From an uncultured Marinilabiliaceae bacterium (GTDB taxonomy: Bacteria; Bacteroidota; Bacteroidia; Bacteroidales; Marinilabiliaceae), in the NCBI GenBank assembly GCA_937920475.1, contig CALEUX010000047.1, forward strand, positions 1 to 42,263: 42,263 bases of DNA, in the 5' to 3' direction. A program made the translations under genes and the position numbers. Below are positions 27,718-35,566 of the stretch, in pieces. A model generated the notes under the pieces. The model had not been told where the DNA came from. It did no database searches and saw only the letters and a program-made list of their open reading frames with translations. The first letter of the stretch is position 1. Every line of letters starts with the position of its first letter.

Positions 27718-28389
27718 ATGAAAAAGCGATTGTTGAGAGTTTTAATTATTGTTGTTGTGGTGTATAGCTTTTTGATGGTTTGGAGAAGTGGTAGCAACCA
27801 TGCTTCTGAGGGTGATAAGAAGTTAAATCAAACTGGCTTTTTAGAAATTCTCAGGGATGGTGATATTATTTTTCACGAATCATTATCTCAACAAAGTAAG
27901 GCTATTCAACTTGCAACAGAATCTCCATACTCACATTGTGGTATAATTTATAAAACCAATAAAGGGTTATTTGTTTTAGAGGCCATACAAACAGTTGAGC
28001 TTACACCATTAAAACAATGGATTGCCAGAGGAGCCAATGGTCATTTCGTGGTTAAACGAATTAAAAATGCCAATGAGGTTTTAACTGCCGACTGCCTTAT
28101 AAAAATGAAAGAGATTGGGAACCGGTTTAAAGGGAAGGCGTATGATTTAACTTTTGAATGGTCGGATGATAAAATCTATTGCTCCGAATTAGTCTGGAAA
28201 ATTTATGAAAGAGCTACAGGCGTTAAATTAGGCGATTTGCAGCGTTTAAGTGATTTTAATATAAATCATCAGGCGGTAAAGGAAAAAATGGACGAAAGAT
28301 ATGGCAATGCAATCCCATTTGATGAACCAGTAATTGCTCCGGTTACCATTTTTAACAGTCATCTTTTGGAAACGGTATATTCAAATTGA
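27718..28389 (+). CDS. YiiX/YebB-like permuted NlpC/P60 cysteine hydrolase
   Basis: A 223-residue protein with an N-terminal membrane anchor or signal (5-22, LLRVLIIVVVVYSFLMVW). It has the permuted papain-like NlpC/P60 arrangement of the YiiX/YebB group: LRDGDIIFHE (about 45-54), AIQLATESPYSHCGIIY with the catalytic His73, and KIYCSELVWKIYE with the catalytic Cys155. In this group the His precedes the Cys, unlike classical NlpC/P60. The substrate could be peptidoglycan, lipid or a protein thioester; none is established from sequence. It is last in the run of plus-strand genes of mostly unknown function. Confidence 0.85.
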   Translation: MKKRLLRVLIIVVVVYSFLMVWRSGSNHASEGDKKLNQTGFLEILRDGDIIFHESLSQQSKAIQLATESPYSHCGIIYKTNKGLFVLEAIQTVELTPLKQWIARGANGHFVVKRIKNANEVLTADCLIKMKEIGNRFKGKAYDLTFEWSDDKIYCSELVWKIYERATGVKLGDLQRLSDFNINHQAVKEKMDERYGNAIPFDEPVIAPVTIFNSHLLETVYSN

Positions 28390-28401
28390 AATAACCTTAG
28401 A

Positions 28402-28453
28402 AAAAAAGCAGAAACGCAAAGAACCTTTTTTGCGTTAGTTCTTAGCGTTTCTG
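28402..28453 (-). terminator. terminator of the phoH-like gene
   Basis: Read on the minus strand, CAGAAACGC...GAAC (28409-28424) pairs with GTTCTTAGCGTTTCTG (28438-28453) with one mismatch, and is followed by a T-run (28402-28408 as A on plus). It begins 22 bp past the stop of the phoH-like gene. Confidence 0.8.
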
Positions 28454-28475
28454 AATGATTGTTTAATGCAAAACC

Positions 28476-29816
28476 TTATAAAAGATTAGATGCCAGTTCG
28501 GCCAGATAACTGCGCTCACCTTTTACCAGATTGATATGCGCAAAAAGATCTTGTCCCCGCATTTTATCAGTCAGATAGGCCAATCCATTCGACTGCATAT
28601 CCAGATAAGGTGAGTCAATTTGATGAATATCACCGGTGAAAATCATTTTGGTGCCTTCGCCGGCCCGGGTAATAATAGTTTTAACTTCGTGAGGAGTAAG
28701 GTTTTGAGCCTCATCAACTATAAAGAAAACATCTGAAAGGCTTCTTCCTCTGATATAGGCTAAAGGCGTAATAATCAGCTCTTCTTTCTTTTGCATATCT
28801 TCAATTTGGGTTATTTCTTTGCTTGTAGCAGCAAATCTGTTTTTAATCACCGTCAAATTGTCGAAAAGAGGCAGCATATAAGGTCCTATTTTTTCCTTAA
28901 TATCGCCCGGGAGGAATCCAAGGTCGCGATTCGACAGCGGCACAATTGGGCGTGCCAGCAAAACCTGTTTATACATTTTATGCTGTTGAAGCGCTGCTGC
29001 CAAAGCCAACAGTGTTTTACCGGTTCCGGCCTTTCCGGTAAGCGATACCAACTTAATATCGGGATTCAATAAGGCATTGAGCGAAAAAGTTTGCTCTGCA
29101 TTTCTGGGCTCTATGCCAAAAGCAGCGTGTTTCTCAACCCGGCGAACCGTTTGACTGAAAGGGTCAAACCAGGCAAGTACGCTTTGATTTTGATTCTTTA
29201 ATATAAAATACTTGTTGGCAAGCGTATCTTCTTCTTTCATCGGAAATTCCGCCCGGGGAACAGACCCTGTTTTGTAAAGTTTCTCGATAATTTCAAGGCT
29301 GAAATTCTCATAAGTTTCAACCCCTTTATGCAAAATTTCAATATTCTTAACCTTGTCCGACTCATAATCTTCGGCGGTTAATCCCAGCGATTTGGCCTTC
29401 ATCCTAAGGTTAATATCCTTACTAATAAAAACCGTGGTTCTATCCTTAAACTGGTCTTTAACGTAAAGCGCGATGGCCAGAATTCTGTGGTCGGGCGTTT
29501 TTTCACTGAAAGAGTCGTTCATTATTTGCGGAAAGTTCTTGCCTGTGGCAATAAAAAGTCTTCCTTTACCGGCTCCCAATGACACCCCTTCGGTAAACAA
29601 CAGTTCTCCGGCCAACTGATCCAATTGTCTCACAAATTCTCTGGCCTGAAAATTAATCTGATCACTGCCTTTTTTAAACTTGTCTAATTCTTCCAAAACC
29701 ACAATGGGAATAATAACATCGTTTTCCTGAAAGTTATAAATGCACTGATGGTCGTGTAACAACACGTTAGTATCAAGAATGAAAATTTTGGAGCTATTTT
29801 TCTTTTTAGTAGCCAT
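28476..29816 (-). CDS. PIN-domain PhoH-family ATPase (YlaK-like)
   Basis: A 446-residue fusion of an N-terminal PIN nuclease domain and a C-terminal PhoH ATPase domain. PIN: IFILDTNVLLHDH (first acidic Asp near 14), VVLEELDKFKKG and DHRILAIAL. PhoH: Walker A LTGKAGTGKTLLALAAA (about 255), RPIVPLSNRDLGFLPGD, Walker B FFIVDEAQNLTPHE and FTGDIHQID. PIN-PhoH proteins are thought to be RNA helicase/RNase enzymes of RNA quality control; the exact substrate is unknown. Cytoplasmic. It is divergent from folC and monocistronic, with its own terminator. Confidence 0.95.
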   Translation of the reverse strand: MATKKKNSSKIFILDTNVLLHDHQCIYNFQENDVIIPIVVLEELDKFKKGSDQINFQAREFVRQLDQLAGELLFTEGVSLGAGKGRLFIATGKNFPQIMNDSFSEKTPDHRILAIALYVKDQFKDRTTVFISKDINLRMKAKSLGLTAEDYESDKVKNIEILHKGVETYENFSLEIIEKLYKTGSVPRAEFPMKEEDTLANKYFILKNQNQSVLAWFDPFSQTVRRVEKHAAFGIEPRNAEQTFSLNALLNPDIKLVSLTGKAGTGKTLLALAAALQQHKMYKQVLLARPIVPLSNRDLGFLPGDIKEKIGPYMLPLFDNLTVIKNRFAATSKEITQIEDMQKKEELIITPLAYIRGRSLSDVFFIVDEAQNLTPHEVKTIITRAGEGTKMIFTGDIHQIDSPYLDMQSNGLAYLTDKMRGQDLFAHINLVKGERSYLAELASNLL

Positions 29817-29958
29817 AATGAATTATTTTAAGTTGGTAATTAGTTGATTAGGGTTAATGGATTGACTTCTCTATTTTTTCAGTCATTTAACAACTAAATG
29901 TACCATTTTAACCGTTAATTTATCAATTTTGTAACCTGTTTTTTGCAATTAATATTAG

Positions 29959-31245
29959 ATGACCTATTCAGAAGCCATTCAATTTTTGTTCGATCAGTTA
30001 CCGATGTTTCAACGCACAGGTCCATCAGCCTATAAGGATAACCTCGACAATACAATGTATCTGGATGCCTATTTTAAGCATCCGCATCAACATTTCAGAA
30101 CCATCCATGTAGCAGGCACCAATGGTAAGGGCTCGGTATCGCATATGATTGCATCAATTCTTCAGGAGGCCGGATACCGTACCGGCTTATATACTTCGCC
30201 TCATTTACGCGATTTTCGCGAGCGCATTAAGATTAATGGAGAGATGATTTCTGAAGAGGAAGTAACCAATTTTGTGGTGAACCATAAACCTGTGATTGAA
30301 AAGGTTTCACCCTCCTTTTTCGAGATGACGGTGGCCATGGCTTTTAACTACTTTGCACAACAGCAGATTGATGTGGCTGTTATTGAGGTGGGATTGGGTG
30401 GTAGGCTCGATTCAACCAATATCATCCGTCCCGAAATTAGTGTTATTACCAATATTGGAATGGACCATATGGCGTTGCTTGGTAATACCTTACAATTAAT
30501 AGCCCGCGAAAAGGCAGGTATAATTAAAAAGGGTATTCCCGCCGTTGTTGGGCAATACCAGGAAGAGGTTGCTGACATTTTTCAACAAATCGCCAATGAT
30601 TGTAAGGCTTCGCTCACATTTGCCGATTCGGCCTACTTATGTAAGACTGTCAGACGGCTTGAACAATCTCAGGAAATTGATGTTTATAAAAATGATGAAT
30701 TTTTTTTGAAGCAGGTTCGGTTATCTCTTTTAGGTAAATACCAGACTAAAAATGTACAAACGGTGTGTTCTGCCATAGACCAACTTATTTTAAAAGGTTT
30801 TGAAATATCGAAGGAAAATATTCGGGAAGGGTTGTGCCATGTTGTTAAAAATACCGGATTAATGGGGCGTTGGCAAATTCTTCAAACCAATCCGTTAATT
30901 GTTTGTGATACCGGACACAATGAGGATGGCATAAAGGAAGTGGTGTCTCAAATTTGCGAAACGCCATTTAATAATTTACATATGGTTGTGGGAATGGTTA
31001 ACGATAAAGCCATTGATGCTGTTTTGAAATTATTGCCTAAGCAGGCGACTTATTATTTTACCCGGGCAGATATTCCTCGCAGCTTGGATGCAAATATTTT
31101 AAAATCAGAAGCTAAAAAGTTTGGACTATATGGAGAAGCTTATACAACTGTTTTGGATGCTGTTAATGAAGCGAAAAAAAAAGCGCGTATTAATGATTTG
31201 ATTTTCATAGGTGGAAGCACTTTTGTTGTGGCAGAAGCAATTTAA
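29959..31245 (+). CDS. folC: folylpolyglutamate synthase / dihydrofolate synthase
   Basis: Adds glutamate to dihydropteroate and/or folates with ATP, in the cytoplasm. It is a 428-residue Mur-ligase-fold enzyme with HVAGTNGKGSVSHMIAS (P-loop, about residue 51), GLYTSPHLRDFRERI, the second motif VIEVGLGGRLDSTN, VITNIGMDHMALLG, the Lys-containing AREKAGIIKKG and the C-terminal DTGHNEDGIKEV and GMVNDKAIDAVL. The length is normal. Whether it has both activities (as in Escherichia coli) or one cannot be read from sequence. It shares the divergent region with the phoH-like gene; no clear promoter box was found. Confidence 0.95.
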   Translation: MTYSEAIQFLFDQLPMFQRTGPSAYKDNLDNTMYLDAYFKHPHQHFRTIHVAGTNGKGSVSHMIASILQEAGYRTGLYTSPHLRDFRERIKINGEMISEEEVTNFVVNHKPVIEKVSPSFFEMTVAMAFNYFAQQQIDVAVIEVGLGGRLDSTNIIRPEISVITNIGMDHMALLGNTLQLIAREKAGIIKKGIPAVVGQYQEEVADIFQQIANDCKASLTFADSAYLCKTVRRLEQSQEIDVYKNDEFFLKQVRLSLLGKYQTKNVQTVCSAIDQLILKGFEISKENIREGLCHVVKNTGLMGRWQILQTNPLIVCDTGHNEDGIKEVVSQICETPFNNLHMVVGMVNDKAIDAVLKLLPKQATYYFTRADIPRSLDANILKSEAKKFGLYGEAYTTVLDAVNEAKKKARINDLIFIGGSTFVVAEAI

Positions 31246-31258
31246 TTTTAAAAAAGTT

Positions 31259-31289
31259 TTTGCTGTTCATTAAAACTCTTCTATCTTTG
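31259..31289 (+). promoter_or_regulatory. promoter of tRNA-Val
   Basis: TTTG (31259-31262) and TATCTTTG (31282-31289), a perfect Bacteroidetes -33/-7 pair with a 19-bp spacer, lie just upstream of the tRNA. Confidence 0.8.
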
Positions 31290-31307
31290 CATCGCTTAAA
31301 AAAATGA

Positions 31308-31382
31308 GGGCGCTTAGCTCAGCTGGTTCAGAGCATCTGGTTTACACCCAGAGGGTCAGCGGTTCGAATCCGTTAGCGCCCA
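31308..31382 (+). tRNA. tRNA-Val (anticodon UAC)
   Basis: A 75-nt cloverleaf. The acceptor stem GGGCGCT pairs with AGCGCCC (31375-31381); the D arm is GCTC/GAGC; the anticodon stem TCTGG/CCAGA encloses loop TTTACAC, giving anticodon TAC (reads GUA/GUG Val codons); the T arm contains GGTTCGAATCC. A is the discriminator base. The CCA end is not encoded (next bases CAA), so it must be added by CCA-adding enzyme. Confidence 0.97.
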
Positions 31383-31390
31383 CAACCGAT

Positions 31391-31418
31391 AGACCACCAC
31401 AAGTGGTCTTTTTTTTTA
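31391..31418 (+). terminator. terminator of tRNA-Val
   Basis: A perfect 7-bp stem, AGACCAC (31391-31397) with GTGGTCT (31403-31409), loop CACAA, followed by a run of T. Confidence 0.92.
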
Positions 31419-31474
31419 AAGTTTATAAGAAGATAAAGGCAGATCAGCAGTTTTACGGCAGAAGGCAGAAGTGT

Positions 31475-31528
31475 TTAGTTTTTAGCTTTTGACAACTAAC
31501 AACTAACAATCAGGAGCTAAGAACTAAC
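31475..31528. repeat. AACTAAC direct repeats inside an imperfect inverted repeat
   Basis: AACTAAC occurs at 31494-31500, 31501-31507 and 31522-31528. The set is bracketed by TTAGTTTTTAGCT (31475-31487) and AGCTAAGAACTAA (31515-31527), which pair with one mismatch. The tract lies between the tRNA-Val terminator and the rex-like gene. The reverse complement of the same unit appears near 35300. Confidence 0.5.
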
Positions 31529-31592
31529 AGCTAGTTGATTGCGTCTAAACACGAGAATATGATCTTTATACTTAAAGAATAAAAAATCTTCT

Positions 31593-31600
31593 TATTTTTG
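31593..31600 (+). promoter_or_regulatory. candidate -7 box of the rex-like gene
   Basis: TATTTTTG fits TAnnTTTG and lies 20 bp before the ATG, implying a very short leader. The -33 side is weak. Confidence 0.45.
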
Positions 31601-31620
31601 TAAAAATGTAATACGACATC

Positions 31621-32268
31621 ATGGAGGAGGGCTCAGTTAAAAAGAAAAATTTTCTTGTTCCTGAACCGGCATTACGACGGATGCCGTGTTACCTTGCCTA
31701 TTTGAAACTAGAGCACCGGCGGGGCAGTAAATATGTATCTTCTACATTAATAGCACGCGATAATGGTGTTGATCCCACCCAGGTTACCAAAGATTTATCC
31801 TACACTGGTATTTCAGGCAAAACCCGCGTTGGTTACGAAGTTGAGCCATTAATTGAAGCCTTGGAGGGTTTTCTTGGCTTTACCCAAATGGATAAAGCCT
31901 ATTTGTTTGGCGCCGGAAGTCTTGGAACTGCATTGTTGCACGACCATGGACTGGTGCAGTACGGACTAAAAATAGTGGCAGCTTTTGATGTCAATCCATC
32001 AGTTATTGGTAAAGAAATTGGTGAAGTTCCAATTTACCATGTGGATGAGTTTAAGAATAAGAAAGGCCATGGAATAGAAATTGGAATTCTCACCGTTCCT
32101 ACCGAAAATGCACAATCGGTTGCTCAAATGATGATTGACAACGGAATTAAAGCCATTTGGAACTTTACGCCTGTTCGAATTGTTGTGCCTGAGAACATTG
32201 TTATTCAAAACACTTCGCTTTATGCCCATCTGGCGGTGATGTTTAACCGCCTTAAAGAATTACGCTAA
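31621..32268 (+). CDS. rex: Rex-type redox-sensing transcriptional repressor
   Basis: A 215-residue dimeric regulator that senses the NADH/NAD+ ratio and represses fermentative and respiratory genes when NADH is low. The N-terminal winged helix (about 10-75) has PEPALRRMPCYLAYLKLE, the recognition helix DPTQVTKDLSY and GYEVEPLIEALEGFLG. The Rossmann domain starts with AYLFGAGSLGTALL (about 93) and has AAFDVNPSVIGKEI, TVPTENAQSVAQMM and the C-terminal NTSLYAHLAVMFNRL. Two points differ from common Rex: Thr where Arg usually precedes KDLS, and Thr for Phe/Tyr after it. DNA specificity may therefore differ. It converges on the histidine kinase gene with a 12-bp gap. Confidence 0.9.
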   Translation: MEEGSVKKKNFLVPEPALRRMPCYLAYLKLEHRRGSKYVSSTLIARDNGVDPTQVTKDLSYTGISGKTRVGYEVEPLIEALEGFLGFTQMDKAYLFGAGSLGTALLHDHGLVQYGLKIVAAFDVNPSVIGKEIGEVPIYHVDEFKNKKGHGIEIGILTVPTENAQSVAQMMIDNGIKAIWNFTPVRIVVPENIVIQNTSLYAHLAVMFNRLKELR

Positions 32269-32280
32269 ACGTTAAAGTCT

Positions 32281-33642
32281 TTAAAAACTCAGTGAAAAAG
32301 CTGCTCCTTTTTCAGGTTCCGACCATACATTGATATTTCCCCCATGAAGGCGTAAAATTTGTCGCGATAAGCTTAGCCCGATGCCCGAGCCCTGAGGTTT
32401 GGTTGTAAAGAATGGGATAAAAATTTTATCGAGTACTTCAGGCAAAATACCAGGGCCGTTATCGATGGTTTGAATGGTAATTCTTCCACGCTTATTTAAA
32501 AAGGCTCTCAGTTCAATAACAGGATTCTTAATATTTTCGAGTGCGTGCATGGAGTTTTTAATCAGGTTAATAAGCACCTGTTCAATGAGTTTTTCGTCGG
32601 CAGAAAGTTCCAGCGATGCCGGCTCAACGTTTATCAAACATGTAATGCCGTTTTCTTCTAACTCTTTAAGGTGAAGATTGCGAATGTTGTTTAAAAGGCG
32701 TGCTACCGGAAAAATCGAGAAAGTTGGTGTTGGTATGCGTGTAAGATTACGGTAGGTGTTTACAAAATGAATTAAGCCATCGGTGCGGTTGTGAATGGTT
32801 TTGAGCGCTTCGCCTATTTCGTGTAGGTTGTCGACTTCCTCGTTGCAGCCATCCTTTGTTTTTAAGGTATCAGTCACATCGTCGATTAAAAGGTTTACTG
32901 TTGATGAGAGTGACGAGATAGGCGTAATGGAGTTCATAATTTCATGGGTAAGCACCCGAATAAGCTTTTGCCACGATTCCATCTCTTTCTCATCCAGTTC
33001 CTGTTGGATGTTTTTTATAGATACAAGCAGGATGGTGCGGTTTTGAATTTTAAATTCGGTCCCGTAAATCGAGAGTTGCAGCAAATCATCCTTTTCCCGA
33101 ATTTTTAAGAGCAGATTTTCACCATGCCTTATGGTCAGTAGCTTCTGAACCAGTTCCGGATTGTATTCTCTCAAAGCCTGGATGTTATTCAGAGTTCTAA
33201 TCTGAAACATTTTTTTTGTGGCGTTATTTATCAACTCCACGGTTCCATCTTTTTGATAGGCAATCAGTGCAATACCAATATGCTGAATAACCGTTTGTAA
33301 ATAATAATAGCTCTCCTCCTTTTCTGCTCTAACGGCCTGAAAATCTTTTATTACATCATTAAAAGTGGCCTTAAGTTTATCAAACGTAGAATCGGTGGTT
33401 TCAACCTGAAAAGTTCTGGTAAAATCGGAGTATCGGATGGATTGCAAAAAATCATTCAAAACTCTGTTGGTGCGGTCAACATAGTAAATCAGAGCTGCTA
33501 TCTGAATTAATACAACCAGAGCGGCCATTATCATGGTAATGGTTAAACTGGTGTAAAAAAACAAATAGAGGCTAATAAACATCGATGCTGCCAACAGCAA
33601 TGTGCGAATCACAAAATTGATTCGGAATTTATTAAAGACCAT
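32281..33642 (-). CDS. membrane histidine kinase with minimal external loop
   Basis: A 453-residue sensor kinase. Two membrane helices (about 12-30 and 34-54) are joined by only about 3 residues (TSL), so it has practically no periplasmic sensing domain. A HAMP/linker-like part (55-110), a PAS domain (about 112-215), HisKA with LTHEIMNSITPIS (His233) and HATPase (EQVLINLIKNSMHAL, DNGPGI 394-399, GSGIGLSL 418-425) follow. The H-box and NtrY/NtrB-like spacing fit partners of sigma-54 regulators. Its start overlaps the end of the response regulator gene by 11 bp, so they are translationally coupled. A short loop suggests sensing within the membrane or through a membrane partner (inference). Confidence 0.93.
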   Translation of the reverse strand: MVFNKFRINFVIRTLLLAASMFISLYLFFYTSLTITMIMAALVVLIQIAALIYYVDRTNRVLNDFLQSIRYSDFTRTFQVETTDSTFDKLKATFNDVIKDFQAVRAEKEESYYYLQTVIQHIGIALIAYQKDGTVELINNATKKMFQIRTLNNIQALREYNPELVQKLLTIRHGENLLLKIREKDDLLQLSIYGTEFKIQNRTILLVSIKNIQQELDEKEMESWQKLIRVLTHEIMNSITPISSLSSTVNLLIDDVTDTLKTKDGCNEEVDNLHEIGEALKTIHNRTDGLIHFVNTYRNLTRIPTPTFSIFPVARLLNNIRNLHLKELEENGITCLINVEPASLELSADEKLIEQVLINLIKNSMHALENIKNPVIELRAFLNKRGRITIQTIDNGPGILPEVLDKIFIPFFTTKPQGSGIGLSLSRQILRLHGGNINVWSEPEKGAAFSLSF

Positions 33643-35008
33643 ATTTTTCGAGTCTTCGGTAAAGTGATGTTCTGGTTAATCCAAGGTCTGATGCTGCTTT
33701 TGAAACATTGCCCTGATGTTTTTTTAATACTTTTTCAATGATTTTGCGTTCCACATCGTCCAGATTGTAAGAGTCAATTTCAAGTTCGCCTGCACTTTGC
33801 GTGTGCGCCGACAAATGAAAATCCTGCTCTGTTAGAGTGGTAGAATCGCTCATGATAAGGGTTCGCTCAATAACGTGCTGGAACTCACGAACATTCCCCG
33901 GCCATGAATAAGCTGTTAATTTTTTAATAACCTGAGGACTTAACCTGCCAACTTTTTTATTGTATTTTTTCGAGAATATTTTAAGAAAATGGTCGGCCAG
34001 TAAAGGAATATCTTCAGCTCTTTCTCTTAATGGAGGAATGTCAATTTCAACAGTGTTAATTCGGTAAAGTAAATCCTGCCTGAAAGAGCCCTCTAAAGCC
34101 ATCTGTTTAATGCCCATATTTGTAGCACTAATTAACCTGATGTCGATAGGTTTTGGTTTGTTGGCGCCAACACGGGTTACTTCGCGGCGTTCGAGCACGG
34201 TTAACAATTTGGCTTGCAATGGCAACGATAGGTTTCCAATTTCATCCAAAAAAATGGTGCCGCCCGATGCCAGTTCAAAACGCCCCGGACGGTCGGTTTT
34301 GGCATCGGTAAAGGCGCCCTTCATATGGCCAAAGAGTTCGCTTTCGAAGAGTGTTTCGCTTAACGAACCTAAGTCGACACTTATAAACGACTCGTCTTTA
34401 CGGGCAGAGTGCCGGTGAAGGGCCCTGGCCACCAGTTCTTTTCCCGTTCCGTTTTCGCCCAGTATTAAAATATTGGCATCGGTGCCGGCCACTTTTGAAA
34501 TGGTGTTGAATACTTTTTTCATTCCGGGCGACGTGCCAATAAAATCGGCAAAAGGCTGGTCCATAATGGTGTTAAACTCCTTTTGGCGTTCTTTTAAGTT
34601 GCTTACTTCACGTCGCGATTCCCTGAGTTTAACAGCCGATGAAATGGTTGCTATCAGTTTTTCGTTTTGCCATGGTTTTATTATAAAATCGGTGGCTCCT
34701 GCTTTAATGGCTTTTACCGATTTTTCAACATCGCCATAAGCTGTTATAAATAAAACCACAGCCGACGGGTCTAATTGCAGAATTTTCTCCAGCCAGGTAA
34801 AACCTTCTGTTCCGCTAATGGCATCTTTTGTGAAATTCATATCCAACAGAATTACATCAAAATCATCTTCAGCCATACATTGAGGGATTCGTGAAGGGCT
34901 GGTTTCTGTGCGGATTAATTCCACGTGAGGTTTTAACAAAAGCTTTAAAGCGAAAAGAATATCGGCATTATCATCAATTGCAAGGATTTTTCCTGATTTT
35001 GTTGCCAT
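33632..35008 (-). CDS. sigma-54-dependent response regulator (NtrC family)
   Basis: A 458-residue activator: receiver domain (1-130) with acceptor Asp56 in VILLDMNF and Lys111; AAA+ domain (about 155-390) with Walker A GENGTGKE (184-191), Walker B GGTIFLDEIGN (249-259) and RLISATN; and a C-terminal Fis-type helix-turn-helix (about 420-456, NVSKAASDLGLTRTSLYRRL). The sigma-54-contacting GAFTGA loop reads GAFTDA (231-236). It should turn ATP hydrolysis into open-complex formation at -24/-12 promoters. It is first in the operon with the overlapping kinase gene and divergent from the ABC genes, whose upstream region holds palindromes and a -24/-12-like element. Confidence 0.95.
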   Translation of the reverse strand: MATKSGKILAIDDNADILFALKLLLKPHVELIRTETSPSRIPQCMAEDDFDVILLDMNFTKDAISGTEGFTWLEKILQLDPSAVVLFITAYGDVEKSVKAIKAGATDFIIKPWQNEKLIATISSAVKLRESRREVSNLKERQKEFNTIMDQPFADFIGTSPGMKKVFNTISKVAGTDANILILGENGTGKELVARALHRHSARKDESFISVDLGSLSETLFESELFGHMKGAFTDAKTDRPGRFELASGGTIFLDEIGNLSLPLQAKLLTVLERREVTRVGANKPKPIDIRLISATNMGIKQMALEGSFRQDLLYRINTVEIDIPPLRERAEDIPLLADHFLKIFSKKYNKKVGRLSPQVIKKLTAYSWPGNVREFQHVIERTLIMSDSTTLTEQDFHLSAHTQSAGELEIDSYNLDDVERKIIEKVLKKHQGNVSKAASDLGLTRTSLYRRLEKYGL

Positions 35009-35259
35009 AACAATGCGGGTTAATTGGCGTTAATAATTTTCAGATGTTCTGGAATAAACAATCGGGTTTAAAAAAGGATTCAAAAAACAGATAATTTCCT
35101 ATTCCAATACTCAACCAATTTTTGTAAATGGCTTCCTAATAATCTCAAATAGACAGTAATTGGTGGTAAAATCTTTAGGGTATTATCAGCATTCTTTAAA
35201 CTTACATACTAAACATTCTCATCAAAATTATAAAAAAAAAGTATGAATCCAATTATTTT

Positions 35260-35277
35260 TTGTTCGAAATCGAACAA
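35260..35277. promoter_or_regulatory. perfect 8-2-8 palindrome, candidate enhancer site (UAS)
   Basis: TTGTTCGA (35260-35267), AA, TCGAACAA (35270-35277). Each arm is the exact reverse complement of the other. Its centre is about 110 bp upstream of the predicted start from the -24/-12 element at 35353-35367, the usual distance for NtrC-type enhancers. Confidence 0.7.
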
Positions 35278-35352
35278 TTAACTATATTTTTACTGTTTGT
35301 TAGTTGATGGTTAGTTAGGTTAAGTGTCAGTTAAACAGCTTTATAATTTTGA

Positions 35353-35367
35353 TGGCATGGTTTATGA
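35353..35367 (+). promoter_or_regulatory. candidate sigma-54 (-24/-12) promoter
   Basis: TGGCATGGTTTATGA matches TGGCAYR-N4-TTGCW: the -24 GG is perfect and the -24/-12 spacing is exact, but the -12 GC reads GA, so the match is imperfect. The predicted start is about 35379, giving a leader of roughly 190 nt before the ABC gene. Confidence 0.5.
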
Positions 35368-35524
35368 ATTCCATTAATGAACAAAACTATTTGTTATTTA
35401 CAAACGGGTTTTCCTGAGTTTGCAGAAATAGTTTTTACGTTAATAAAGAAAGACTTAACCTGTCGAATATTGATAAATGGTATTGTTGTTAAAATACTGT
35501 TTAAAGTTCGGGTAGGAGGATTTT

Positions 35525-35561
35525 TGTCCATAAACGAACAACCACTGTTCAAAAATGAACA
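35525..35561. promoter_or_regulatory. two tandem TGTTC-N6-GAACA-type palindromes at the ABC start
   Basis: TGTTC-N6-GAACA is exact at 35546-35561 (TGTTCA/TGAACA arms), and a one-mismatch copy, TGTCC-N6-GAACA, lies at 35525-35540. Centres are 21 bp apart, two helical turns, so dimers could bind side by side. They overlap the upstream ATG at 35555 and end 6 bases before the preferred ATG at 35567. Confidence 0.55.
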
Positions 35562-35566
35562 ATTTT

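Larger units (their letters stand above)
35009..35566. other. regulatory region between the regulator and the ABC genes
   Basis: A 558-bp AT-rich divergent region. It holds one perfect and two further palindromic sites of TGTTC-N6-GAACA form and a -24/-12-like element, listed separately. A GTTAGTTGATGGTTAGTTAGG tract lies near 35299-35319. The open frame at 35377-35592 (71 residues) shows no homology I recognise, overlaps the ABC start and is probably not real. Confidence 0.6.

Noticed and set aside
31304-31492. 62-residue open frame over tRNA-Val
   Set aside because: It translates the tRNA gene and its terminator; the cloverleaf explains the sequence.
31488-31535. CRISPR-like array
   Set aside because: Only three 7-bp units, two of them contiguous, without spacers or cas genes.
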